NCBI GenBank assembly: GCA_916700875.1
Contig: CAKAKS010000068.1
Span: 25,450,753 to 25,514,752 of the forward strand
Direction: 5' to 3'
DNA: 64,000 nucleotides
DNA from: Sebastes aleutianus
Lineage: Eukaryota; Chordata; Actinopteri; Perciformes; Sebastidae
A program made the translations under genes and the position numbers. Below are positions 34,701 through 44,200 of this stretch, piece after piece (position 1 is the first letter of the stretch; every line of letters begins with the position of its first letter). The notes beneath the pieces are model-generated. The model was not told where the DNA came from. It did no database searches and saw nothing but the letters and a program-made list of their open reading frames with translations.

Positions 34701-37587
34701 AGAAAAAGTGCAAACCATTGTTGATGTTCTCTTGAACCACATTTTCAAAGAGAGGACAGATCTGTTCCAGGGTTCTTTTCTAAAAGAGCTCTCAATGATA
34801 CCATTCCTCTGTCCCGAGAGAGCCCCCAAAGAACTGATCAAGCTTCATTCGCAGTACCAAGAGATGAGTGGCACACTTCCTCTGATTCGTTTCAGTGGGT
34901 CTCAGGTAAATCCAAAATTCAAGCAAACAGATATCATTCACTTGCTTTGGACATCTTGCCCAATTCTACCTGAGAAAGCAACACCATCAAGCATAAAGGA
35001 CCAGGAGGGGAACACTCTCACTGGACAGGAACAACTTGATGAAGTGCTGAACATGTTAGGTGTCAACTTGGACCCACTGTTGGAGAAAGTCATAAGCAAC
35101 TGCAAAAACATCTGCAACATATCCAATCCGGATGATGAAATGGTGAAAACAAGGAACAAAGTTCTAAGGTCCACCTACGAGTTTCTCAATGCAGATAAAA
35201 GAGATTTCCGTTTTCAACTACGTGGGGTGGCTGTTGTCATGGTTGAAGATGGCTGGAAATTGCTGAAACCTGAAGAAGTTGTGATTAATTTGGACAATGA
35301 ATCTGACTTCAAACCCTACTTGTACAAATTGCCTCTAGAACTTGGTACCTTTCATCAACTGTTCAAACTTCTTGGTTCAGAAGATGTTGTGTCAACCAAA
35401 CAGTATGTTGAAGTGCTGGGGCGAATATACAGAAGTTCAGAGGGCAAGCAGCTTGACCCAAATGAAATGAGAACTGTGAAAAGGGTTGTTTCAGGATTGT
35501 TCAAGTCCCTCCAAAATGATCCAGTGGAAATTCGCAAAGAACTCGAGAGTCTCAGAGATTTGATATTTTATATGCCAAGTCATGACGGTAGATTAGCAAA
35601 ATCAAATAGCTTGGCGTTTGATGATGCCCCACACTACAAGAGCAGAATTCAGGGTAATGTTGGAGTTCAGATGCTTGTGGACATGAGCCAGTGCTATCTG
35701 GGCAAAGATCACACCTTCCACACAAAGCTGATCATGCTACTTCCACAGAAACTAAGGCCTAGACTGTTGAGTAGCATTCTTGAAGAGCAACTTGATGAGG
35801 ATTGTCCAAGAATGTGCCAGTTTGGAGCTCTTTGCTCACTTCAAGGTCGCCTTCAGCTGTTGCTGTCATCAGAGCAGTTCATCACAGGACTGATCAGAAT
35901 AATGAAACATGAGAATGACAACGCATACCTTGTGAATGAGGAAAAAGCCATACGTCTCTGCAAAGCACTTTGCGAAGGATTGAAAGTTTCTTGTTTTGAG
36001 AAACTCCAGACAACATTAAGAGTGAAAGGATGTAGCCCCATCCCACACAGCCGCAGCGAAACACTTGCCTTCCTCAAGAGGTATGGGACAGCTGTGATTC
36101 ACCTCTACATCCAGCATTCAGACTGCAAAGACATTAACTTTCTCTTAGCACTGGCAATGACATTGAAGTCTGCTACAGATAATTTGATTTCTGACACATC
36201 CTATCTGATTGCAATGCTGGGCTGTAATGACATCTACAGAATCACAGAAAAGCTGGACAACCTTGGGGTTAAGTATGACTCAACAGAGCCTTCAAAACTT
36301 GAGCTACCCCTTCCTGGAACCCCCATACCAGCTGAGATACATCACACACTCCTCATGGATCCCATGAATGTATTTTATCCAGGAGAGTATGTTGGTTACC
36401 TTGTAGACTCTGAGGGTGGAGACATTTACGGGTCCTACCAGCCTACCTATACATATGCCATCATTGTTCAAGAAGTACAAAGAGAAGAGGAGGAACACAC
36501 AAGTTTCCTTGGAAAATGCTTCCAGATTGACATTGGTTACAGTGAGTACAAAATAGTCAGTTCCCTTGACTTGTACAAATTCTCAAGACAAGATGAAAGT
36601 AATCAGGCGCGGGATACCAGTGCCCCATCAACTCCTACAAGCCCAAACAGTCGTTCGTCTGGTCCACGAGTGATCCCCCCTGCCTTCACCGGTAAGGAAA
36701 ACCTCAGACCCCCCTCTCAAAAACAGTCTCCAAAAAAGATCAAGCTTCATGCATTGCCTGAGATCCTGAAAGAAGTGACCTTAGTAGTTGAACAAGCTTG
36801 GAAGCTTTCTGAGACAGAGAGAAAGAAGATAATCCGCCGATTGTATCTCAAGTGGCATCCAGACAAAAATGCAGAGAATCTGGACATCGCCAATGAAGTC
36901 TTCAAGCACCTACAGAGTGAGATCAACAGGATGGAGAAACAGACTTTGGCTGATCAGCAAAATACAGACAGAGCTTCCAGGAGAACTTTCTCCACATCGT
37001 CATCCCGCTTCCATTCAGAGAAGTTCTCATATCAAAGGTTTTATTCATCGTGGAACCAAGAAGCAACAAATCACAAGTCAGAGAGGCAACAGTTCAGGGA
37101 ACATTATACAAGCTATGCAGGTTCGTCACATTCTCACCGTTTCTTTGTGCCCCCTACTTTCAAGACAGTTGGAAACCCCGTGGAAGCCCGCAGATGGCTG
37201 AGGCAAGCAAGAGCAAACTACTCCGCTGCTCGGAATGATCTCCATAAAAATGCCAATGAGTGGGTTTGTTTCAAATGCTACCTGGCCACAAAGCTTGCAC
37301 TGATAGCTGCCGACTATGCAGTCAGAGGAAAGTCAGACAAAGATGTGAAACCAACGGCTCTGGCTCAAAAAGTGGAGGAGTACAACTCCCAGTTAAAAGG
37401 CCTTTCAAATGATGTTCAGATCCTGGAAGGATATGGTGTGGACAGCCTGAGAACTCGCTATCCTGACCTCCTGCCGTTTCCACAGATTCCCAACGACAGA
37501 TTTACGTCTGAGGTGGCAATGAGAGTGATGGAATGTACCGCACGGATTATCATAAAGCTTGAAACCTTTGTGCAGCAAAAAGTATAA
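13646..37587 (+). CDS. sacs: Sacsin, complete, nine coding exons, 4,579 aa
   Basis: CDS: join(13646..13668, 16852..17002, 20331..20421, 20504..20589, 21084..21195, 21435..21581, 22271..23756, 24465..24556, 26036..37587). All phases agree and the sum is 13,740 nt, 4,579 codons plus TAA, the same length as human sacsin as I recall it. Domains: ubiquitin-like about 8-85; three sacsin repeat units headed by Hsp90-type ATPase-like motifs, ELIQNAEDAGATE (118) with GRFGIGFNSVYH (190), KELLQNADDA (1480) with KFGLGFNSVYH (about 1556), and KELLQNADDA (about 2550) with QYGIGFNSVYH (about 2622); J domain with intact HPD at 4337-4339; C-terminal HEPN from about 4443. Sacsin is a cytosolic co-chaperone, linked in mammals to Hsp70 and to mitochondrial and neurofilament homeostasis; its loss causes the human ataxia ARSACS. 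No frameshift or internal stop is seen. The 3' end faces sgcg. Confidence 0.97.
13771..14150. mobile_element. LINE-derived fragment
   Basis: TTTAACCTTTATTTAACCAG and AGTCCCATTGAGATTAAGA, followed by AAGGGAGACCTGACCAAGAC, is a fragment repeated many times in teleost genomes, usually annotated as a non-LTR retrotransposon 3' region. No protein-coding part remains. The clade is unassigned. Confidence 0.55.
14640..15193. mobile_element. Fish DNA-transposon-like repeat
   Basis: The block includes GACTTTGACCAATCACAGGT, ATTGGCTGTGCTCCGGTCAC and ends CTCGCCTACTGCTGCTTTAA. I recognise the end (complement TTAAAGCAGCAGTAGGCGAG) as a common fish dispersed repeat. The left end is uncertain. Confidence 0.5.
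15378..16256. mobile_element. Outer hAT-like MITE, interrupted
   Basis: It begins AGGGGTGTAAATCAG and ends GATCGATGTATCGTTGCAAACCTA, with ACGATACGATAT-type text inside, resembling a family in which both ends give TIRs near GGGGTGTA/GATACATCGAT. Its middle is split by the element at 15534-16029. The ends are less conserved than those of the inner element. Confidence 0.5.
15534..16029. mobile_element. Inner hAT-type MITE with perfect 8-bp target duplication
   Basis: The left end is TAGGGATGCACCAATACGAC and the right end GGTATCGGTGCAGCCCTA, an inverted pair. AACACAAT occurs directly before (15526-15533) and directly after (16030-16037), the 8-bp duplication expected of hAT transposition. The interior has no transposase frame. 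The subterminal blocks are rich in CCGATA / TATCGG. Confidence 0.88.
16598..16742 (+). mobile_element. tRNA-derived SINE, internally deleted
   Basis: GCCCTGGTAGCCTAGTGGTT AAGACACATG carries a good Pol III box A (TAGCCTAGTGG). The tail CCTATGTTTCCTGTCTGTGT and CTCTACTGTTACTATCAAAT is the body of a common fish SINE. The box B (GGTTCGAATCC) expected between them is missing, so this copy should be inactive. It ends about 110 bp before sacs exon 2. Confidence 0.7.
16852..17002 (+). CDS. sacs: sacs coding exon 2: ubiquitin-like domain, first part
   Basis: The exon starts after TTTTTTTAG and ends at AAAGTG|GTATGT. It encodes VTVSHEYIGPRSYQVSPFTS and then VEDVKQLLYEETNLPVKEQRL, a beta-grasp pattern with the ubiquitin-like VKEQRLTHNGK (compare QQRLIFAGK). 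In human sacsin this domain binds the proteasome. Confidence 0.9.
17041..17087. repeat. (CTA)n microsatellite
   Basis: Imperfect run of CTA/ACT units shortly after the exon 2 donor. Confidence 0.9.
18288..18566. mobile_element. MITE, 'AGTCGACTAAT' family
   Basis: The left part has GATTAGTCGATTAATCGATC then GTCTTAGTCGACTAAT; the right part has AGTCAACTAAGAATTTCTTT and GGTCGAGGACAG. These are the two ends of a well-spread fish MITE; the outermost bases are degenerate. Confidence 0.65.
19193..19528. mobile_element. hAT-like MITE, 'CAGTGGTTCTCAAACT' type ends
   Basis: The left end is CAGTGATTCTCAGAATGGGG and the right end AAGTGTTTGAGAACCTCTG; the complement of the right end (CAGAGGTTCTCAAACACTT) matches the left imperfectly. 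CAGTG(G)TTCTCAA ends are typical of hAT MITEs in vertebrates. No clear 8-bp duplication is seen. Confidence 0.7.
20331..20421 (+). CDS. sacs: sacs coding exon 3: end of ubiquitin-like domain
   Basis: The exon follows CTTCCTAG and ends GGAGGAG|GTAGGA. It encodes LDDGVQIGTLVPAGSPEVSV and the TLEGRGLKGGG linker, completed to GGGRFGQ by the next exon. Confidence 0.9.
20504..20589 (+). CDS. sacs: sacs coding exon 4
   Basis: After an intron of only 82 bp, this exon encodes RFGQTTPPLVEFLKDILRRY and PEGGQILK, the lead-in helix of the first ATPase-like unit, nearly identical to human sacsin as remembered. The donor is AAA|GTAAGT. Confidence 0.93.
21084..21195 (+). CDS. sacs: sacs coding exon 5: first ATPase-like motif
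   Basis: TTTTGTAG precedes ELIQNAEDAGATEVKFMYDE, the Hsp90/GHKL-type N motif (Asn for Mg-ATP, Asp in NAEDAGA). The exon ends CATCAAG|GTGAGT. Confidence 0.95.
21435..21581 (+). CDS. sacs: sacs coding exon 6: glycine-rich nucleotide lid
   Basis: The exon encodes TALYVHNDAVFTEEDWNGIQ and, at its end, VGRFGIGFNSVYHIT, the glycine-rich motif that closes over the nucleotide in GHKL folds. The acceptor is TTGCAG and the donor ACAG|GTGAGG. Confidence 0.96.
21582..22270 (+). other. sacs intron 6 with a MITE (copy 2 of the 'AGGGCTGCAAC' family)
   Basis: A MITE begins at 21932 with TAGGGCTGCGACTAATAATT and runs to about 22215. Its interior (CCAAGGTGACATCTTCAAAT, AAACACAAAGATATTTAGTT) matches copies at 50-403 and 58990-59305. 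It lies less than 60 bp from the exon 7 acceptor. Confidence 0.7.
22271..23756 (+). CDS. sacs: sacs coding exon 7, 1,486 nt
   Basis: It covers residues 204-699: the rest of the first sacsin repeat unit, including MLDPHQTLFGMHESGQCWNL, FPGTLFRFPLR, CVTYQVNIE, FCFLPLPPGEESETGLPVHV and SGFFGLTDNRRSIKWREVDQ. It begins after TTTAG with the second base of Asp204 and ends CCCAG|GTAGAG inside Arg699. The ATG at 22306 is internal and not a start. Confidence 0.97.
23757..24464 (+). other. sacs intron 7, nothing recognised
   Basis: 0.7 kb of AT-rich intron with no element I can name. Confidence 0.6.
24465..24556 (+). CDS. sacs: sacs coding exon 8
   Basis: After CGTCCTCAG the exon reads SLYPGLEGRFLLESIKPSVM then DSLKKATKSR and ends AGAG|GTAATG. 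It corresponds to human SLFPSLEGRFILDNLKP as remembered, and links the two large exons in phase. Confidence 0.92.
24557..26035 (+). other. sacs intron 8 with a long (TG)n
   Basis: A pure (TG)n of about 30 units lies at 25647-25707. Otherwise AT-rich sequence without recognisable features. Confidence 0.7.
25647..25707. repeat. (TG)n microsatellite
   Basis: About 30 uninterrupted TG units, able to adopt Z-DNA in principle. Confidence 0.97.
26036..37587 (+). CDS. sacs: sacs giant terminal coding exon, 11,552 nt
   Basis: The exon starts after TTGGAACAG with GRPCNQLQVLNP and stays open for 3,850 codons to TAA. It holds the second and third sacsin repeat units (ATPase-like motifs at about 28285 and 31492), the J domain (WHPDKN at about 36853) and the HEPN domain (ARRWLRQARANYSAARNDLH at about 37187, to the QQKV terminus). 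A single huge 3' exon is a known property of vertebrate SACS. A Ser/Pro/Thr-rich linker (about 36600-36730) separates the repeat region from the J domain. Confidence 0.98.
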
Positions 37588-38945
37588 TACTGTTGTTAAA
37601 GAGGACAATGAAACTACAGTATGCCTAGATCCTCTGTGGAATAGAGGACACCCATGGCTGTGTGCAATTCAGATCATGTGTATCACTTTGAACAAAATTG
37701 AAGTATCCAGCTGGCAGCTTATGGTACATATGCAGATTCTACCTGTGATGGTGGGGCTGTGGCCCATGCACAGTAAATAAATGTATGGCTCCCATAACCT
37801 TTTAAGCTGTCTCAATATACATTTGCTGTAATATGTGAAAAACAAATCTGCATATGCTGTACATACAAATGCCTAAGCAATATGTTTTGTTTACCAAAGT
37901 CCCCACATTAACTATATTTACTCTGAGTTAGATTAATAAATATGCTGCTTTTTTTACTTTATCTTTTATAAAAAAAATACAAAAATATATTTTCTTGCTA
38001 CAGAAAACCAGTTGAGTGTACTGAAAGGATGTGCTTATAATGAAGGAATAGATAAACTCTAAATGTCAAATACTGCAAATACTGTCATGCAATGTGTCCT
38101 ATTTCTCAGCAAGTCAAGGAAATTACAATCATGTTTGTACATTTTCTTTTTTTTGTATTTTTATGGTTGATTTCATATAATTTCTGTAAAAGTTGTACAT
38201 TATCTGTAACATAGCCAGTCACTTGTTCATGGACAAAGCACTTTTTTTAAACTCCTCATGTACTCACACCCCAGCAACTCTGGAGAATCCAACTGTGAAT
38301 GGAAAACTCTTTACTTTCAATGCAATTGTTTTTTTTCCATTGGGGATATGTTTTTTTTTGTTATAGCTATGTTAAATGTTTGTTGTGTTCTATACTGTAA
38401 CATATGGTGACTTTTACATCATTACCTGTTCATATGAACATGAATGTGTACTCTGGGGCCCTACAGCAAGTCTGCTTTGATGACTAAAGTGATGACTGCA
38501 GCTAGGCATTTGCTTTAACGAGTCATCCAAAAGTTGCTTTTTTTTTACAGTGATGACCTGTTTGAGAATACTCAGTAGAACAGTGATAAAATAAAGAGCC
38601 ATATATATACTAATATATGGGCACAACCCTAACAAGTTAACTTTTGCCAGCATGAAACCATGTTCATACATTTTTGGTCATTTTAACTTTTACAGTTTAA
38701 GGAACATAGAGCAGCACTAAACCTTGGTGCTTGTGTGTTTTTACTGCATCATTGGCTTTATTTTACCTTTGAAGGACTATACACACACTGACCACGTATT
38801 GTAACTGTCATTTTCAAACATAATTTAAAATGTGCTTCTTGGTATCTGTTGTCTTATAACACCTCAAGCTTGAGGTGAGTCAGCCGTACATGTTGATGTA
38901 CTGTGCCATAGGAAGGCCTAATAAAGTCCCCTTAAATAAATTGTG
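37588..38945 (+). other. sacs: sacs 3' UTR with several poly(A) signals
   Basis: AATAAA occurs at 37776-37781, 37935-37940, 38590-38595, 38920-38925 and 38935-38940. The last pair is followed by TTGTGTCAGTTTTTGTTTCT, a GU/U-rich stretch suited to a distal cleavage site, giving a UTR of about 1.36 kb. Use of the proximal signals cannot be excluded. Confidence 0.65.
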
Positions 38946-39740
38946 TCAGTTTTTGTTTCTAGGTTTATAAAGGACAGCACATTTGAAAAAGAATGTCACT
39001 ACAATTTTGATTAAATAGTAATATTTTGTAATGAATATTTCATCTCATATCAAGTTAGCAAGCAAAACAACCCATTTGTTCCTGTAAGTAGAGAAATATG
39101 AATTCAGTTATAATGTACTCTGATTATTGGTGTCGACATGGGAAATGTCACAGACGGCAAGGTTTTGTTTTAGAGATACAGTTAAGTTGTGGAATTGTGT
39201 CGTTTTTAGAGCCAAATTCACACATGTAAAAAAATAATATGATTTTCTGATGACATTTTCTCTTTGAAGTTTGAACAATCTTAAGCAAACAAAAAAAATG
39301 AATTCTGAGCTAGATCTGATAATACAACAAAGGCTACAAATCTGTGCTGCAATAAATAAACATTGGGACCTACTGAATAAGAGCAGAAAGTTTGCTCTCT
39401 TGGCTTGCTGGTGTTAGTCCATGGAGTTTGTTGTTGGTGTTAGTCCATGTGCTGATGGTCAGACCTCTGTTTTGTGCATCCTGGTGGTACTGCAGAGCTT
39501 TTCCACTAGAGTGCATCAGAGAGCTAATAAACATGGTTAGGAAATGATAAAAAAAAACTGTATCCATCTCCACATTATAGCTTTAGTGCACAGCAGAACA
39601 CAACAGTGGGCATTAAAAAATGTAATAAGAGACTTCCAGTCCTTTGGTGCATTTTTTGCTCATAAGATTTGATTAGAAAATATGAGGCCAGTCTTCAGAA
39701 AAACAAGTATGAGAATGAATAGTTCTGACAGACACATCAT
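38946..39740. other. Gap between the convergent sacs and sgcg 3' ends
   Basis: About 0.8 kb of AT-rich sequence with no gene. The opposed genes both terminate at or near its edges. Confidence 0.5.
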
Positions 39741-39757
39741 AGAAGAATAGCACAGAG

Positions 39758-41097
39758 TTTATTCAACATACAAAATATAATAAATACACATTACACACTT
39801 TATCAAAATATGCAAGAACATATGTGAAAACTGCAAATTATCTACTGACAATAACACACTGCCGTGAGATATTACTTATGCTAAAAACAGTCTTGCAGAT
39901 AAATTGATGCTTAACCCAAACTATTACAAAATATTGTCCTTTTTGACGTAGTGAACTGAGAATCTTATCTTACAAGAGATGCAAATGTTGTTTATAACCT
40001 GTCATGCATAATGTGTAAAAATAAAAGGCATATTTGGCCCGTAAGGCAAAAGCAAAACTGAATCAATAATCCCATTATTTCTCCACTCAGAATCATAAAC
40101 TACAGTACCTTTATTAGAAATGTTTCATTTTTACTTCCATGTTGCAGTGGTCAAAGGTAATATTTTGTTAGTCATAGACGCTTGGCTGAAATGAGGTTAC
40201 TAAACAAACACAGATCAGCTTACTTGCAAGAAAAACTGTCTGTCTTGTAGCTAATGCATAATTGCATGCTGATGTGGGGCTTAAAAACAACACAGGCCAA
40301 ACATACATAATCTTATAAACCAAAAAAAAACAACACAATTACACACGTGATACCACACTAGTAACACTTTATGGTACCAATAAACACATGGTATTTTAAT
40401 CTCAACCCTATGAAGCAGTTGAAACAAAACAAGAAACAAGTCTGTTTGTTGTATCTGAATTTGAGTTAACGAAAAAAAGGTCCATCTCTGAAGTTACTAT
40501 GACAACATATTTACCAGCATTTCTCAAAATTTCCCCCCCAATTAAATAAAAACATGCTAAACACAGAGACAAAAAAAATACATACCAAGGGCTTGGAGCC
40601 AGAAGGGCACACGTAAACCAAAATAAATATTTTCAATAACATTCTGTCTGCAATTGAGAGATTTGTTTCATTATTCCAAGCCCTTGATATGTGTCAATTT
40701 ATTTATTGCACCACAAGATAATATTGCATAGGATGTAAGCCGATACCAGCTCCTCATTGCCCAGCCATGATACTGTGTGTGTAAAAAATTCTCCACAAAG
40801 CTCTGATGCAGATAGATTTGGAACAGGAGTGCCAATTTGTTTCAGCTGAATGGTTAGAAGGTCACAACTGCAACTAAAAGGATGCATCTCATGACATCTC
40901 CTACATGTACGCCAGCAGGCATTTGTATTTTTACAGGCCACGATGTGCCAGTGGGATCCCAGCTCTGAGATCATCATAGACCCACTGTGGTATAAAGATT
41001 AAAAAAAAACAGGCCAGATATAAACAGTTGTGCTTGTTGCCTCCCAGAAGATGCATCTACTGAGAGATGGAAAATCGATTACCTTGTCAGAGTCTTT
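39758..41097 (-). other. sgcg: sgcg 3' UTR
   Basis: Downstream of the sgcg stop on the minus strand the most convincing AATAAA (plus-strand TTTATT 39758-39763) is followed by CTCTGTGCTATTCTTC and ATGATGTGTCTG, GU-rich. Nearer AATAAA copies at 40698-40707 could give a shorter UTR of about 0.4 kb. Confidence 0.5.
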
Positions 41098-41265
41098 CTA
41101 GCACTCCTGATTCTCGCCGCAAGTGGAGGTGACCCCGGCCTTGGACAGGAAGAGCTTGCCGCTGGGACAGACGCAGACCTCGTAGAGACCCTGAGCATTT
41201 CCAGAAACCCCTCCTCCGCTCAGAGGCAGGCTCGGCATGCGAACCGTCTCAGCATCCAGCACCAG
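41098..41265 (-). CDS. sgcg: sgcg last coding exon: cysteine cluster and stop
   Basis: After CTGTGCAG the exon reads LVLDAETVRMPSLPLSGGGV, then GLYEVCVCPSGKLFLSKAGV and ends TCGENQEC before TAG. All four terminal cysteines are present. Confidence 0.95.
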   Translation of the reverse strand: MVLDAETVRMPSLPLSGGGVSGNAQGLYEVCVCPSGKLFLSKAGVTSTCGENQEC

Positions 41266-44200
41266 CTGCACAGCAGAAATTGAGCAAGCAAGGGCGATAC
41301 AAGGAGAGACCGCAGAGTTAATTTGAACCAACAAGGAAATATCACTCTGCTTCATTCTTTCCACTTTAAGCTACTGCATATACACACATAATGACACTAT
41401 ATGCTGGGAGATAGAAGGATGTCCAGTGAGCCTAACCAGTGCACTGATCCATAAGGAAGATATAATAAAGAAAATGGGATACACACATTCCTGCGGCAGA
41501 AAAAAAACCCTCTGAAAACCAGAGAATGTGAGCATTCAAATAGCTATTATCGTCCAGGACAAATTCAGTGCAGATTAACACCCAGTTTTCTTCCCTACAG
41601 CAAGAAAAGAGATTAGGGTGTGTTATACCCTGTGGCTAATGGCTATGTTGTCATATAAATGTGCTGCTTTACTGAGAATGCATTCACAAATCAGTGCCTG
41701 TGATACAAATGCTTTGTTCAGCCACTTAGCTACACCACAACTATTACACAGCCCTGATTCAGCCACAATCACCAAAGCTCTCTAAACAATAACATGGAAA
41801 CTGCAAACCACTACACCACAACAGACCTACGGAGCCCAAACAAATGTTTTATAAGTTCAAGAGGCAATGAACTCATTAAAGCTTAGAGACAAGTATCTTA
41901 GCGCTCTTTCTTAGCTTCATAAATAACTCCTCGTGCAGATTAACTGGAAGTCTAAAGATACAGTCGGCCTACAGTATGTCAGTGCCTTCCCTTTCCAACC
42001 ACAAGCAATGGATGTGTGTTACTTTTTTACAACAAACTGAAGTACAACTGTTCTAATGAGCTCTCTCAGGGCGATCTGTAAGGTATTTTGGACAAAATCC
42101 CTCCAACAAATTGAAAAAGCAGAGCTACTGTCATACTGCACTTGGATGAAAAGCTCCCAGGTGTGACTGTGAGAGATTATAGAAGCGTGAAACAGCATGT
42201 TGCTGTAAAAGCATACTGTATATTCCCTTGGTAATCAAAAGAAACAAAAAACAGACCTGAAATTGGTGTGTTGAAGACTTCAGTAACTGAACAATGTTTT
42301 TCTTACCAGTCCTTTACTAGACTGCAGAAAAACATCCATGTTGGAGGCCACTTCGATGTTGCCGGCCAGCGCTTTGAGATGAACTCCTTTTGGCGCCTCC
42401 ATGCTGAGAGAGCGAGTAGGACACTCCAACCTAAAGCAAAACAGTTCAGTATTATAAGTACAGCTCCTATCTATATTATTTATCAGCTCTTTTAATGTTA
42501 TTAAACACTACTTGAAAAATCTGATCCTCTTTAGTTTCATTTTACATAGTATACACTTTATTACAGGTGTTTCGTAAAACCTTAAGATTTTGTATTTCTT
42601 CAGTGGATGTCATGCACAACTCATTTACTGCAAGGACTTGACTAATGTTCTGAATATCTTCCTTATACTTCCACTTGTAGTCTGCATGCATTATCCAGTA
42701 ATATGACCGATACAAGATGGCTGAAACGCTCACCTCAGGTCTTTCAGAAGTTCAGATTTCAGCAGGGGCACTTCCACCGAATGCTGGAACAGCGCTCCTT
42801 CAGGACCTGATGGAGAAAGAGACACACACACTTCAGAGGTTGAATCAAGGTGTGTTACAAAATCTACTGCAGTCTGACGGTCTGATAGTGTGCATACTAT
42901 TTCTAATACACTCTTAAGAGCTGTGCTGTTCTGTTTATTGCTGAAATACACGGTTTCTGTGATTTCCAAATCGCCACTTGTCTGCTTTTTAGCAATCAAA
43001 ATAGACTGAAAAAAATGTTTGCAACTACTTCAAATGAGCATCTAATGAGCCATTAGAATCTGCAGCATTTGAGCACATATACATTTATGCTAGCAGCATG
43101 GCTCTAGAGAGGGCCGTTCTCACTGCCGTAGTAGTTGGTTGCAATCTGCAACCTCACCACTAGATGCTGTCAGATCCTACACACTGCAACTGTGTGTTGC
43201 TTCAATTTGAGAAGCTTGTTTTTAAATTGTAAGAGTGGGGTTGCTTTCTGTGGATCAATATGACCTCGGGCATAATGAAGCTATCAGCTGACACTCCCTT
43301 CAGCATGAATCAGCCATCATAGTGTGTGTTCAGTGACCCTCAACACAATCAATACACACTGGACACTAAGACAGTAAGGCGAAGCAGGAAAACACAATGG
43401 GGGATGGCTCGGCCTGATAATAGCCTGTAATAATTTATCTTTCAACCCATTGTTGTGTAATATGACATATTGTGTGATGTTTCTTTTGTTGGCTCAAAAC
43501 TGTAGATGAAAAAATACTCGACTAGAATCTTAATGTGATGGATCTCACCTACATGGCGTTAATGCATGTTCAGGTGTAGATAACTGAGCTCCTGACATTT
43601 CATTTATATGCAGGTGCACTTTAGAGATATCCAAGCACTCAACTGTATGACATGAATGATTATGAAAATGACTGCATCTGTCTTTCTCCGTATGGCTGCC
43701 GGATTGTTGCACAGATATTTGCCAACAAACCAAATTGCTACTGTTGAGTTCACATCTGTTGTCAATATTATTCCAAATGTGAAAAAACATTTCCGCCAAG
43801 AGGTGTGCAATATTTCCCAGGAAACAGCAGGTGGCAGTTGTTGGTATACCGGTGATTCGTAGTTTGTCTGGTCCAATCACAGCCTGGTCGCCATCTGCAG
43901 TGAACAGCATGTTGTCATTGTGGGAGTTAATGAGCAGATTTCGAGCGTGTCCCTGAGTCTCTTTTGGACCTGTAACAACAAAAGCAAGCAAGAATACCTG
44001 AAGGGGTTTGGAAATAGTACATGGAAACAAAACAATCATATCTCTCTTCCTGTTATACTTTTCAAAATCGGCAGTGCTTAGAGAATATAATGATGCTTTG
44101 CTTTGTGAAAATCCAAACATCCTCACAGGCAAAAAACGAGTAAACACCTTCTGGAAATAAATGTGTAGATTAAAAACGTGTAAATCAGTAAGCACTATAC

